Shown: positions 1-7,914, counted from the first letter of the stretch. The stretch: DNA of 8,957 nt from JAAFHB01 sp038240855 (GCA_038240855.1 JBBRGI010000140.1:1-8957); one strand, 5' to 3'. The notes: generated from the sequence alone by a model not told the origin. A program made the numbers and translations.

Positions 1-626
1 ACCGGAAATGGCTTGACAATACAACGGATATCCGCGATGGGATGTCATTGGTTAACGATCTATCACCCTGGTACGAAAAAACGGCACAGGGTCATGGAGC
101 CACAAAGGGAATAGAATTCTCTGTTGAGAAGCAACAGGGGCGTTTTAAAGGCGGAATTCATTACACTTTATCAACGGCCGACAGGACTTATGCGGCTATT
201 AATAACGGTCAGACATTTCCATTCAAATACGATCGCCGGAACGATTTAAATATCTCGGTAAACTACCAGATTTCCGAAAAATGGGATATATCGGTGATGT
301 GGTTTTATGGTACAGGTTTCCCGGTGACTTTGCCTGTTGAACGGTATTCTGCAGGTCTGAATTTATATAACCCTGAAACAGGTGCCGGGCAGGAAATTAA
401 TTATTTCCCATCAAGAAACAATTACAGACTGCCTGATTACCATCGGCTCGACCTGGGCCTTCACTACAAAACCATTAACCGCCTGGGCGAACAATGCATA
501 AGCTTCGATATCTTCAATGCTTACAATCGCCGGAACCCGGTGAGTGCCCAATTTTTACATTCTACCTATCAATATCTTTATTTATTGCCTGTTATTCCGT
601 CAGTTACCTATACTTTGAAATTCTAA
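1..626 (+). CDS. TonB-dependent outer-membrane receptor, C-terminal part of the barrel (5' end outside window)
   Basis: The frame is open from position 3, upstream of the first in-window ATG at 42, so that ATG is internal and the gene starts before the window. About 207 residues are visible. They alternate aromatic and polar residues as outer-membrane beta strands do (FKGGIHYTLS, DLNISVNYQI, WDISVMWFYGTGFPVTLP, RLDLGLHYK), and the chain ends in VTYTLKF. The terminal Phe is the usual outer-membrane assembly signal. The segments YDRRNDLNIS, LPDYHRLDLGLHY and SFDIFNAYNRRNP are typical of the last strands of Bacteroidota TonB-dependent receptors. The family imports ligands such as siderophores or glycans, powered by TonB-ExbBD. 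The substrate cannot be told because the plug domain is absent. Recognition is by motif style; a family search would settle it. Confidence 0.85.
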   Translation, partial: RKWLDNTTDIRDGMSLVNDLSPWYEKTAQGHGATKGIEFSVEKQQGRFKGGIHYTLSTADRTYAAINNGQTFPFKYDRRNDLNISVNYQISEKWDISVMWFYGTGFPVTLPVERYSAGLNLYNPETGAGQEINYFPSRNNYRLPDYHRLDLGLHYKTINRLGEQCISFDIFNAYNRRNPVSAQFLHSTYQYLYLLPVIPSVTYTLKF

Positions 627-649
627 AAAAAGCAGCAAATGTTTAATAA

Positions 650-1156
650 TGGAAAAAACTGCATCTTATTTCATTATCGAATAACAAAACCTGGTATCCT
701 GGCATTGAAATCGGGACAACAATGGCATACAATGTTCTCCCGTGGCTGGCCGTTCAATCGGGTTTAAACTTTGAAAGGATCAGAACAGGTTATCAGATTT
801 ATACCTCTTCAGGCAGTATTGATACAGGAGGAGGTTATGGTACAGGAGTAACAATTGGTATGGCGAAATATCATTATTCCAAAAACTATTTGAATGTACC
901 GCTTTACCTTGTAATTAACACCTCGTCCAATTTGGGTTTATTTGGCGGGGTGGGATACCGGTTCAGTTTAAATAAAGCGATTGGATACGCGAGTACTATG
1001 GAATGGAGCGAGTTGATTTACACGGGCGGTTTCTTCGTATACATTGACAGGATCACCACTAACTTTAGCTACACGCAGGGAGTTGGCAAGAAAAATGCCT
1101 GGAGTTGGTACTCACCAGGCAGAACCATCTCCTTTACGGTGGCATATACGCTTTGA
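650..1156 (+). pseudogene. Outer-membrane beta-barrel protein remnant lacking signal peptide (PorT-like)
   Basis: The barrel frame is open from 650, just after a TAA at 647-649, to the stop at 1154-1156. The only ATG that could start it is at 722. Residues encoded before that ATG (WYPGIEIGTT) already look like barrel, because they run smoothly into MAYNVLPWLAVQSGLNFER, a strand-turn-strand pattern of the Bacteroidota 'outer membrane protein beta-barrel' (PorT-like) families. Starting at 722 would cut a strand and leave no signal peptide. Later strands are intact (YLNVPLYLVIN, LGLFGGVGYRF) and the end, ISFTVAYTL, is a normal barrel terminus. Only 23 bp separate the receptor stop from position 650, so the N-terminal export signal is truly missing. 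It is best read as a 5'-truncated gene. A 144-residue protein from 722 could still be made but should not be exported. Confidence 0.6.
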
Positions 1157-1158
1157 TA

Positions 1159-1453
1159 CAATCAATTTGTTGCATTTTTGTTTGGTTGAAATAATAACAA
1201 CTGACGGAGGGATACCAAAATAAATCCATAGGGCAGTCGTACACGATTATGAATACAAAGAAGTCAGTTGTAAATTTTATTTAAAAAATTTATCAAAACT
1301 CTTCCTCCATTTATAATTTTTTTTACTCAGCTATTTTTAATTGCGATAATTAATAATACTTTTGTTATCTGATTTACCTAATCATTACCTGATTTTTTAT
1401 TACAGAATAGTTAAAAAAGTGCCGATTTTTTATTTCAATTCAATCAATTTGTT
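1159..1453. repeat. Pair of 13-bp direct repeats CAATCAATTTGTT at 1159-1171 and 1441-1453
   Basis: Two identical 13-bp copies lie at the two ends of the intergenic region, just after the barrel remnant's stop and about 30 bp before the kinase start codon. They could be regulator half-sites or remnants of a deletion or insertion event. They could also be chance in A/T-rich DNA, since only four of the 13 bases are C or G. The identity is seen directly; any function is unknown. Confidence 0.35.
1334..1364 (+). promoter_or_regulatory. Candidate Bacteroidota promoter for the histidine kinase
   Basis: TACTTTTG at 1357-1364 matches the Bacteroidota -7 consensus TAnnTTTG exactly. A TTTT at 1334-1337, a one-base miss to the TTTG of the -33 element, lies 19 bases upstream, within the usual spacing. 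Transcription would begin near 1371 and give a leader of about 110 nucleotides before the ATG at 1482. No strong Shine-Dalgarno sequence precedes that ATG, which is common in this phylum. Confidence 0.4.
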
Positions 1454-1481
1454 TTTTTGATTATTAATAGAGTTTAGGATT

Positions 1482-3995
1482 ATGGATAAATCAATTTTTC
1501 TTCCACTTCTGCAAAACATTACAATTTTGCTCTCGTTCAGCTTAATTTATGAATATTTCTGGACGCGCAGTTCTTACCCAAAAAGTCTGGTGTGGAAAAT
1601 AATGATTGGTTTCCTGCTTGGTTTCACTACCGTTATAATTATGATGACACCATGGAAAATAATTCCCGGGATTTCCTTTGATGTGCGATCTGTTTTACTT
1701 TCAATTTCAGGTCTGTTTTTTGGAATCGTTCCAACGGTTATCGCTGTATCCATGGCATTAATCTATCGTATCTCCTTAGGTGGGGGTGGCACTGCTATGG
1801 GTATTGCCGTTATCCTCTCTTCTGGATTGATAGGAATAGCATGGCGAATCTTCAGGCCCCAATGGAAAAATAAAAAGGCGGCAATCGAAATGTTCTGCAT
1901 GGGACTTTTAGTTCATTTTGTAATGCTTGCATGCACTTTTTTACTCAATGCCGAAATAACCCTTTCCACACTTCGTATCATTTCCATACCGGTAATTATT
2001 TTTTATCCTTTGGTAACTACTTTTCTGGGTCTTTTAATGATTAACTCAGCCCGGAACTGGAAAAACAAAAGAGATCTTAAGCGGAGTGAGGAAAAATTCA
2101 AAGCAATTGCAAACTATTCCGTGAGTTGGGAAACCTGGTTTAACCCTGCCGGTAAACTTATCTGGATGAATGATTATGTTGAAAAATTAACCGGCTATAC
2201 CCCTGCTGAATGGCTTGCGGCAAGCGATTATTTTACGCTGACTGTTTTCAAAGATGATCTGGGACGATTGAAAGAAAAATTTCACGATGCCATGAATGGA
2301 ATAAGCGGCGAAAATTTCGAATTCCGCATGATCCATAAAGATGGTTTCCTGTTTTGGGTTTCCATTTCATGGTGTCCCATTTTGGATGCCGATGGCAATT
2401 CATTGGGATTTCGCAGCAGTACACGTGATATTACTGAAATCAAGAAGAGCCAGAAGGAGCTTCGCCGGAGCGAACTACGTTTGAAAGATGCACAGCGTCT
2501 TTCCGGGATGGGAAGTTTCCACTACGATGCCCTCAAAGATGAGACCTGGTGGTCCGATGAGCTATTCAATCTTTATGGGATAGTACCTGTCAACAGGCCA
2601 TTTACACGTGATGAAGCAAGCCGGTTAATACTTCCTGAGCAACCAAATCTTCACGAAGAAATGATTAAAACAGCAATAATCACGGGTGAGCCTGTCGAAA
2701 GTAATTACCGCATATACCGATCCGATGGTTCAATACGTCATCATCATTCCGTTTCAACATTTATAATGGACGAATACAACAACGTTTTAGAGATTGATAC
2801 AATTGTTCAGGATATTACCGATGATTTGGTTGCAAAACTCGATTTGGTTACAGCCAAAGAAAAAGCCGAAGAATCCGATAGGTTAAAATCTGCGTTTTTG
2901 ATGAATATGTCGCACGAAATTCGCACACCCATGAACGGTATACTTGGATTTATGGATTTGCTCAAAGAAGCAGACCTCGACGAGGCAAATAAGATCGAAT
3001 ATATAAACATCGTTAATCAAAGCGGCGAGCGTTTGCTCGATACAATAAATAATATCATCGAAATTTCCAGGATAGTTTCCGGTGAGTCCAATGTAAAGAT
3101 TGTACAGGTGAATGTTGTCGAAATCATGGAGTACCACTATAAATTCTTTAAAAGTCAAACTTCAGCTAAACAATTACTGTTTTCTGTTTCACAACAAATT
3201 ACCGGACCGGCTGCTATAATCAATACCGACAAATACAAATTAGACAATATCCTCACCAATTTAATTAATAACGCGATCAAATTCACAGCCAGTGGGTATA
3301 TTGAATTTGGCAACTATATAGTGGGCGATGCGCTTGTGTTCTTCGTAAAAGACTCTGGAAGAGGCATTCCTGACAAAATGCATAAAACTATTTTCGATCG
3401 TTTTGTTCAGGCTGACATGGAACTGACCCGCGATTTTGAAGGCTCCGGGCTCGGCTTATCAATTGTAGAAGCCTTTGTTGAAGAGCTGGGCGGAAAAATT
3501 GAAGTGCAATCCTCACCCGGCAAAGGCAGTACTTTTTCTTTTTCAATTCCCTATATAAAGTGTTCCGATCACCCCGTTGCTTCTTACTTAAAAGTTCCCA
3601 AATCTAAACGAAATACTGAAATGAAAAACACAATTATATTAGTTGCAGAAGATGATGAATTAAGTTTTTTATTGCTTCAAATTTTACTTTCAAAAGAAAA
3701 TTTCACGTTGATTCATACGGAAAATGGAGAGGATACCGTGCGTGCCCTTCAGGAAAATCCATCCATTTCACTAATACTGATGGACATTCAAATGCCGGGA
3801 ATGGATGGTCTCGAAGCGACCCAGAGGATAAGGCATTTCAACAAAACAATCCCCATCATTGCCCAGTCAGCGCATTACTTTCATAATGAGCGGGAAAATG
3901 CCATAAAAAAGGGTTGTAATCATTATATAACCAAACCAATCAACCGCGACGAATTACTGTCATTAATACAAAATTACATGCGCACGCCAAATTAA
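1482..3995 (+). CDS. Hybrid sensor histidine kinase/response regulator (LytS-type membrane sensor, two PAS, HisKA, HATPase, receiver)
   Basis: This is an inner-membrane two-component sensor of 837 residues. Residues about 8-188 hold five or six hydrophobic helices; FDVRSVLLSISGLFFG and the glycine run before TAMGIAVILSSG resemble the 5TMR sensor of LytS-like kinases. PAS domains follow at about 202-320 (ending TRDITEIKKSQ) and 330-445 (ending VQDITD). The HisKA helix carries the phosphorylatable His478 in MSHEIRTPMNG. The ATPase domain has an N box at about 589-601 (Asn596, Asn597), a G1 box DSGRGIP from Asp624, and a G2 box GSGLGLS from Gly654. The C-terminal receiver has acidic Asp724/Asp725, phospho-acceptor Asp768 in LMDIQMPGMDG, and Lys818 in TKPI. 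All catalytic residues are present, so it should be active. No DNA-binding output is fused or adjacent, so its final target is unknown. The ATG at 1482 places the first membrane helix correctly. Confidence 0.95.
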   Translation: MDKSIFLPLLQNITILLSFSLIYEYFWTRSSYPKSLVWKIMIGFLLGFTTVIIMMTPWKIIPGISFDVRSVLLSISGLFFGIVPTVIAVSMALIYRISLGGGGTAMGIAVILSSGLIGIAWRIFRPQWKNKKAAIEMFCMGLLVHFVMLACTFLLNAEITLSTLRIISIPVIIFYPLVTTFLGLLMINSARNWKNKRDLKRSEEKFKAIANYSVSWETWFNPAGKLIWMNDYVEKLTGYTPAEWLAASDYFTLTVFKDDLGRLKEKFHDAMNGISGENFEFRMIHKDGFLFWVSISWCPILDADGNSLGFRSSTRDITEIKKSQKELRRSELRLKDAQRLSGMGSFHYDALKDETWWSDELFNLYGIVPVNRPFTRDEASRLILPEQPNLHEEMIKTAIITGEPVESNYRIYRSDGSIRHHHSVSTFIMDEYNNVLEIDTIVQDITDDLVAKLDLVTAKEKAEESDRLKSAFLMNMSHEIRTPMNGILGFMDLLKEADLDEANKIEYINIVNQSGERLLDTINNIIEISRIVSGESNVKIVQVNVVEIMEYHYKFFKSQTSAKQLLFSVSQQITGPAAIINTDKYKLDNILTNLINNAIKFTASGYIEFGNYIVGDALVFFVKDSGRGIPDKMHKTIFDRFVQADMELTRDFEGSGLGLSIVEAFVEELGGKIEVQSSPGKGSTFSFSIPYIKCSDHPVASYLKVPKSKRNTEMKNTIILVAEDDELSFLLLQILLSKENFTLIHTENGEDTVRALQENPSISLILMDIQMPGMDGLEATQRIRHFNKTIPIIAQSAHYFHNERENAIKKGCNHYITKPINRDELLSLIQNYMRTPN

Positions 3996-4009
3996 ATTGC
4001 AATCTAAAC

Positions 4010-4035
4010 TGACAGGAGCGGAATGACTCCTGTCA
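4010..4035. terminator. Hairpin between the convergent kinase and secreted-protein genes
   Basis: TGACAGGAG (4010-4018) and CTCCTGTCA (4027-4035) form a perfect 9-bp stem around an 8-base loop, starting 14 bases after the kinase stop codon. The position suits transcription termination for the kinase, and possibly for the opposing gene that ends at 4122. No U-rich tract follows on either strand, so it may be an imperfect intrinsic terminator or an RNA 3'-end stabiliser. Confidence 0.5.
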
Positions 4036-4121
4036 ATAAACAGTCAAATATGCTTTAACAATTTCAAGTTTTCGGTCCCAATTACATTCCAGATTTACAT
4101 GTATAAAAGTTCAGAACTAGA

Positions 4122-4721
4122 TCAATACCAAACTTTTCCACAGGCAGCAGGATAAGCAATAACCATAGCATTGACTACGTTCGGAAATTCACTTTTTAGC
4201 TTTTTAAATTTCTCAAAATCTGCTACATAATCCTTCTCAAATCTACTATTGAAATAAAAGAACCAAAAGGAAATTAGTTGTCCTTCATTAAAATTACTGA
4301 GTCGCTGAAAAAAGGATGCTGGTTTCTTTTTAATAATCGTTTCCAAGACATGTTGTAAATAACTCGGTGCATCAGGGCAAAATCTCCCGCCCAAACTTAA
4401 TCGAATCAACTTATCAAAATAAACAGAATCCGGTAAAAGATTAAGTAAAGCTAATCCATTCATAATGTGGTCACTTCCTTTCTTATACATAGTTAAATCG
4501 TATTCTTTGCTTTCAAAATATTGATAGGTCATATTAAAATCGTCAAAAGTTGAAGGAAAAGCCTCCAGAAATCTTTGTTGTTTTTGGGCAGAATTTCGGT
4601 CTTTTTCCAACGCTCTGTAGGCCGTGTTCAGCTTTGCCGTATCAACGGGAAAGAACTGAGAAAATCCGTTCAGGGTTGAACAGATTAAGAAAATGATGGA
4701 TAAACAAATTATTTTTCTCAT
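4122..4721 (-). CDS. Secreted or periplasmic protein of unknown function
   Basis: The gene encodes 199 residues in a family not recognised here. It opens with a clear signal peptide: basic MRK, a hydrophobic core (IICLSIIFLICSTLNG) and a probable cleavage after FSQ at about residue 22. No lipobox cysteine sits at the cleavage point, so it is not an obvious lipoprotein. The mature part looks largely alpha-helical and rich in aromatics and lysine (SFWFFYFNSRF at about 151-161). It has only two cysteines, Cys115 in GGRFCPDAP and Cys194 in PAACGKVW, which could pair in a disulfide. It is on the same strand as the glycosyltransferase and LanC-like genes, 77 bp after the GT4 stop. It may be the last gene of that operon or a separate unit; no clear promoter was found in the gap. 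Its function is unknown. Confidence 0.8.
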   Translation of the reverse strand: MRKIICLSIIFLICSTLNGFSQFFPVDTAKLNTAYRALEKDRNSAQKQQRFLEAFPSTFDDFNMTYQYFESKEYDLTMYKKGSDHIMNGLALLNLLPDSVYFDKLIRLSLGGRFCPDAPSYLQHVLETIIKKKPASFFQRLSNFNEGQLISFWFFYFNSRFEKDYVADFEKFKKLKSEFPNVVNAMVIAYPAACGKVWY

Positions 4722-4798
4722 CGTATTCGTTGTTAATTAATTGACAATGACGCCCACTTATTTAAAAGTTTGTAAGTTCATTTCATTGAATTTAATCT

Positions 4799-5917
4799 CT
4801 ATCTTGCAGTAACTATTTTAAGCAGTTCACTTTTTTCTCTTGCTAATGTGAAATTTTTTACGACATGACTTAATGCCATATATCCCATCTTTTGTCTTTT
4901 CAAGTTATCTCCAGCAAGTTCCGTTAAATACCTGGAATGTAATTCTATATCACCAGGGTCAAATAGGAAGCCAGTGACATTGTGAATAACTGTTTCTTTT
5001 ACACCTCCATTTTTTCCTGTCACAACTGGTAACCCAGCCCCCATTGCCTCTATTATAGAAACACCGTATGCTTCCTCCTGGTTTGAAAGACAACCTTTAA
5101 TGTTGTGTGCCGTAAAAATATGACATTCATTCCGAAGAGATCTAGCAATCTCATAACTTACAGTACCTAATAATTTTATCTTCTCTGAAAATTGGGACCT
5201 TCTCTTTAAAAGCTGACAAGTGGTCATCAATGGACCATCACCAGCCATAATCAGTTCAGCATTTATTCCTTTATTACACAGTCTTTCAAATGCCAGTATT
5301 GTTAAATCAGGACCCTTAAAATCAACAAATCTTCCAAGAAAAAGTATTTTTATAAGCTCATCATTTTTTGATTGGTTAACTCCTTCAATAGGTACTCCAA
5401 AATACAATACCCGGATTCTGTTTTCATCAATTCCACGCAGTATAAGTTGCAATTTAGCATGTTCTGAATCAGTTATAAATACGATTTGGTTTTGCATATT
5501 TGAAGTAAATGAAATATATTCCTGAGAATGATAATTCTTCCAAGGATTCTGGTGATGTTTTAAATCCCAGGTCAAATCATAACCATGACAATGAACAAAT
5601 ACTTTTTTGTCAGTTAAAGAGATGTAATCTTTTAACAAATAAGCATTTGTAAGAAAATAAATGTAATATGCATCGATATTGTATTGTTTTTCAAGAACAT
5701 ATAATTTTCTTGACAAGAAGAATGGGTTTAATGCAATCTGAGGATTTTCATCCAAAAGACTAACAACCGGAAAATTGTCTTCCTTTTGTTCATAGATCTG
5801 TTCTAAAACACCAACGTAGCCAATGATTTCTCTTAAAAAATCTACCTGCCTCCAAATCCAAAGTTCGGTAGGCGATTTATAACTGTTTGTTATTAATGCA
5901 ATTTTCATTTTGGACAT
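4799..5917 (-). CDS. GT4-family glycosyltransferase (GT-B fold)
   Basis: This is a 372-residue enzyme expected to transfer a sugar from a nucleotide-activated donor to an unknown acceptor. The N-terminal domain starts MKIALITNSY, the first Rossmann strand, and contains a HGYDLTW motif (111-117). The C-terminal domain has the family signature: ILFLGRFVDFKGPD with Arg196 and Lys201 for donor phosphate binding, IMAGDGPL (223-230), and the E-x7-E pair Glu282/Glu290 in EAYGVSIIEAMGAGLPVV. NGG (303-305) and VTGFLFDPGD complete it. No signal peptide or membrane segment is seen, so it is cytoplasmic. The start overlaps the upstream GT2 gene by 41 bp, or 32 bp if Met4 (codon 5906-5908) is used, which implies translational coupling. 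Its place after two LanC-like genes suggests a peptide natural product as the acceptor. From memory, Bacteroidales GG-leader peptide systems include a dedicated glycosyltransferase family (TIGR04157) that should be tested. A cell-surface polysaccharide role is the alternative. Confidence 0.9.
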   Translation of the reverse strand: MSKMKIALITNSYKSPTELWIWRQVDFLREIIGYVGVLEQIYEQKEDNFPVVSLLDENPQIALNPFFLSRKLYVLEKQYNIDAYYIYFLTNAYLLKDYISLTDKKVFVHCHGYDLTWDLKHHQNPWKNYHSQEYISFTSNMQNQIVFITDSEHAKLQLILRGIDENRIRVLYFGVPIEGVNQSKNDELIKILFLGRFVDFKGPDLTILAFERLCNKGINAELIMAGDGPLMTTCQLLKRRSQFSEKIKLLGTVSYEIARSLRNECHIFTAHNIKGCLSNQEEAYGVSIIEAMGAGLPVVTGKNGGVKETVIHNVTGFLFDPGDIELHSRYLTELAGDNLKRQKMGYMALSHVVKNFTLAREKSELLKIVTAR

Positions 5918-6725
5918 TATTAGAAACCCAATCTCTGAATTTTACACTATTAATCGCATAGTATTCAATTATGCTTTTATCGACTCTTAAGTCAATGGCA
6001 TAGCTCAACATGCGCTTATGATAGGCTGTATAAATCTCGGGTAGTATATCATTTATATTCATTTCGATAAACCTGATACACGAATGAAAATCAATGATCT
6101 TACCTGAATTGTTTTCACAATGGTAAATAGATGTTGCATCAAGATTGACAAACCAATTATATTTGTTCCCAAACCTAACAACAAAATCATAATCTTGGTG
6201 GCGACGAAGTGTCTCGTCCCAAAGTGTATTCTTCACAGCCTCTTTTCTCATAAATAATGTTGAAGTTTGGGCGCCAATAGTTGAAGATAACAAGTAGTTT
6301 ACCATTTTCTCATTTTCGTACAAGGGTCTGACCTGATATATCCTTTCCACTCCCGCTTGCTTTGAAATTACACTACTATAAATACCATCACAATTATGCT
6401 TATGCATTATCGCAATATTTAATTTCAGATGATGGTTAAGCCATTCGTCATCAGCATCCAGCATGGCAATAAATTTGCCGTTTGCTTGACTAATACCATA
6501 ATTTCTCGCAACATTGGCATTTGTGTGCGGAAGTTTGTAATATTTTAAGTTTTTGAGTTGAAGAGTTTCAATAACCGGACTGTAATCCTCTTCTGATCCA
6601 TCATCAACAACCAAAATCTCGTAATCTGTACATGTTTGTACTAAAACGCTTCGGATTGCACGTAATAATAGCTTTCCCCGGTTGTAAAAGGGAATAATAA
6701 CCGAAATTTCAGGAGACGTTTGCAT
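5877..6725 (-). CDS. GT2-family glycosyltransferase (GT-A fold)
   Basis: This is a 282-residue cytoplasmic enzyme with the standard family 2 layout. The start is ISVIIPFYNRGKLLLRAI, then a nucleotide-binding VVDDGS (Asp41-Asp42), then NVARNYGI. The metal-binding DxD is MLDADDEW (Asp90-Asp92), and the putative catalytic base is in RRHQDYDF (177-180). No transmembrane helix follows the catalytic domain, so this is not a polysaccharide synthase of the processive membrane type. The tail after about residue 215 is helical and not diagnostic. The gene begins 16 bp after the LanC-like stop and its end overlaps the start of the GT4 gene, so the three are very probably co-transcribed. Donor and acceptor are unknown. 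By position it could glycosylate the product of the LanC-like genes, as the GT2-like SunS does for sublancin, but that is inference. Confidence 0.9.
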   Translation of the reverse strand: MQTSPEISVIIPFYNRGKLLLRAIRSVLVQTCTDYEILVVDDGSEEDYSPVIETLQLKNLKYYKLPHTNANVARNYGISQANGKFIAMLDADDEWLNHHLKLNIAIMHKHNCDGIYSSVISKQAGVERIYQVRPLYENEKMVNYLLSSTIGAQTSTLFMRKEAVKNTLWDETLRRHQDYDFVVRFGNKYNWFVNLDATSIYHCENNSGKIIDFHSCIRFIEMNINDILPEIYTAYHKRMLSYAIDLRVDKSIIEYYAINSVKFRDWVSNNVQNENCINNKQL

Positions 6726-6741
6726 GTTTAGAAGTTAAATT

Positions 6742-7914
6742 TTATACGTTTAAATCGCATAGGGCAACCAAGAGTAATCCTGAGATGCCTTCCAAAATAC
6801 CCATTTTCTTTTCATCCATCTTTACCCGATTTGAATAATCATAGTTGAAATTTTTTATAAAAGTATCGGATTGAATTGTGGATAACAGACGTTTAAATTC
6901 TTTATTGTATTCTATATCATTTGTCTGTGCATATAGTAATTTATATGAAAGGGCAAGTCCAGATAAACCAGTCCGTATTGAAAGACTTATATTGGTGAGT
7001 TCATTTGTATATTTATCATCATCGTGGGTAAATATAAGTTTGCTAATAATGCTTTTGGTTATCCTTTGAATTTTTATCACGTATGCACTATTCCATTCAT
7101 CACTAGTCTTATCATAAGTAGTTTGGAATATATTTTTAAGTTTCATCAAACTTAGCTGCAATAAAAGTCTGTTGCATTGTAATTTGGGTAAATTGCTATC
7201 GTAATTTAAAGAAGTTAATACATTTATTAATAATTTATTGATTGTGGTTTTTGAAATTTGCACACTATTGAGTTCAGTCAAAAACCCAATTAAAATGGGC
7301 AAATTGCAGGTAACATCAAAAAAAGGAACTGGATCATTGTCAATATTAAATGATTTATTTGTTTCATGAATAATCGGTTTCTGTGGTTCAGCATATAAAT
7401 TATTAAAGTCAGCTAATCGCAGGCTAATAAAATTACAAATCTGTAGCAGCGCATTCTTATTAATTTCTTTTATGATACTATTTCGTTTTTGATTTGTGTC
7501 CCGAACACGCATAAGAAAATAATAACCAATACCTACTATTCCATTAAGCAAATCAATCTTGGCTGGTGGGTTCTTTAAAAATTCCAGAAAAATCCAATAG
7601 TCTATTTCTTCTAAAATTTCATCTGTATCTGCAGCCAAAAATTGATTTTGTACCAAATATTCAACTCCCCAACCTATTCCCGCCAGTCCATTTTCAAAAT
7701 CAAGAGGCATTTTGGTTGTCAAATTCGAACAAATATCGTCAATCAACTCGCCGGCAAAATATTCAAACGCATGGTTACCGCTTTCTCTTGACAAGTGGTA
7801 AAATAAAACAGCAAGACCGGTTTTCCCATGCAATAATCCTGAGTTTTGCATGAAATTTCCGTTCAGGAGTAAAGAAGTGATAAGGTTTTGAAAATTTGAA
7901 TCCTTAAAATCCAT
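6742..7914 (-). CDS. LanC-like (lanthionine synthetase C family) protein without recognisable zinc ligands
   Basis: The 390-residue protein shows the repeated glycine motifs that begin the inner helices of the LanC alpha/alpha toroid: GLLHGKTGLAVLFYH (from 26, with His29), DFENGLAGIGWG (72-83), LLNGIVGIGYYFL (122-134), IRTGLSGLAL (312-321) and GILEGISGLLL (372-382). In classical LanC the fourth motif is WCYG and is followed by CHG; those Cys, Cys and His bind the zinc that activates the thiol. Here the WCYG position reads IRTG (Arg314) and no CHG is found before the last motif. It may therefore be a degenerate cyclase, a zinc-free cyclase like the class III LanKC domains, or a scaffold. An Asn- and Lys-rich middle section (about 140-310) makes it longer than its upstream paralog. 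The ATG at 7912-7914 is 30 bp after the paralog's stop. No strong Shine-Dalgarno is present. Confidence 0.8.
   Translation of the reverse strand: MDFKDSNFQNLITSLLLNGNFMQNSGLLHGKTGLAVLFYHLSRESGNHAFEYFAGELIDDICSNLTTKMPLDFENGLAGIGWGVEYLVQNQFLAADTDEILEEIDYWIFLEFLKNPPAKIDLLNGIVGIGYYFLMRVRDTNQKRNSIIKEINKNALLQICNFISLRLADFNNLYAEPQKPIIHETNKSFNIDNDPVPFFDVTCNLPILIGFLTELNSVQISKTTINKLLINVLTSLNYDSNLPKLQCNRLLLQLSLMKLKNIFQTTYDKTSDEWNSAYVIKIQRITKSIISKLIFTHDDDKYTNELTNISLSIRTGLSGLALSYKLLYAQTNDIEYNKEFKRLLSTIQSDTFIKNFNYDYSNRVKMDEKKMGILEGISGLLLVALCDLNV

Larger units (their letters stand above)
1157..1481. other. AT-rich intergenic region ahead of the histidine kinase
   Basis: This 325-bp stretch contains no convincing gene. 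The only ATG-initiated frame noticed (1249) ends after 11 codons. It holds a likely promoter near 1334-1364 and two copies of a 13-bp repeat (1159-1171 and 1441-1453). It also holds a 9-bp inverted repeat (ACAACTGAC at 1197-1205, its complement at 1263-1271) with a 57-base loop, and a weak all-A/T hairpin (1271-1278 with 1285-1292). The T run at 1317-1324 has no GC-rich stem before it, so it was not called a terminator. Confidence 0.6.

Noticed and set aside
653..659. A AAA AAC slippery heptamer as a programmed -1 frameshift site restoring the barrel gene
   Set aside because: The heptamer is not in the required phase relative to the ATG at 649, and the shift needed to reach the barrel frame is +1, not -1.
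1249..1284. Short ATG frame (11 codons) in the intergenic region, considered as a small peptide gene
   Set aside because: Too short, with no ribosome binding site or recognisable leader; the A/T-rich context makes it likely to be chance.
2807..3158. Two overlapping antisense open frames inside the histidine kinase gene
   Set aside because: They lie opposite the strongly conserved HisKA region and show no recognisable protein features; they are shadows of the kinase.
4108..4118. AGTTC-A-GAACT palindrome beside the stop of the secreted-protein gene
   Set aside because: A 5-bp stem with a one-base loop cannot form a terminator hairpin; chance-level palindrome.
5220..5525. 101-codon plus-strand open frame opposite the GT4 gene
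   Set aside because: It is entirely antisense to a conserved glycosyltransferase domain and has low-complexity Ser/Ile/Asn composition; no evidence of a gene.
6878..7853. Plus-strand open frames at 6878-7069 and 7566-7853
   Set aside because: Both are antisense to the LanC-like gene and show no protein-like features of their own.
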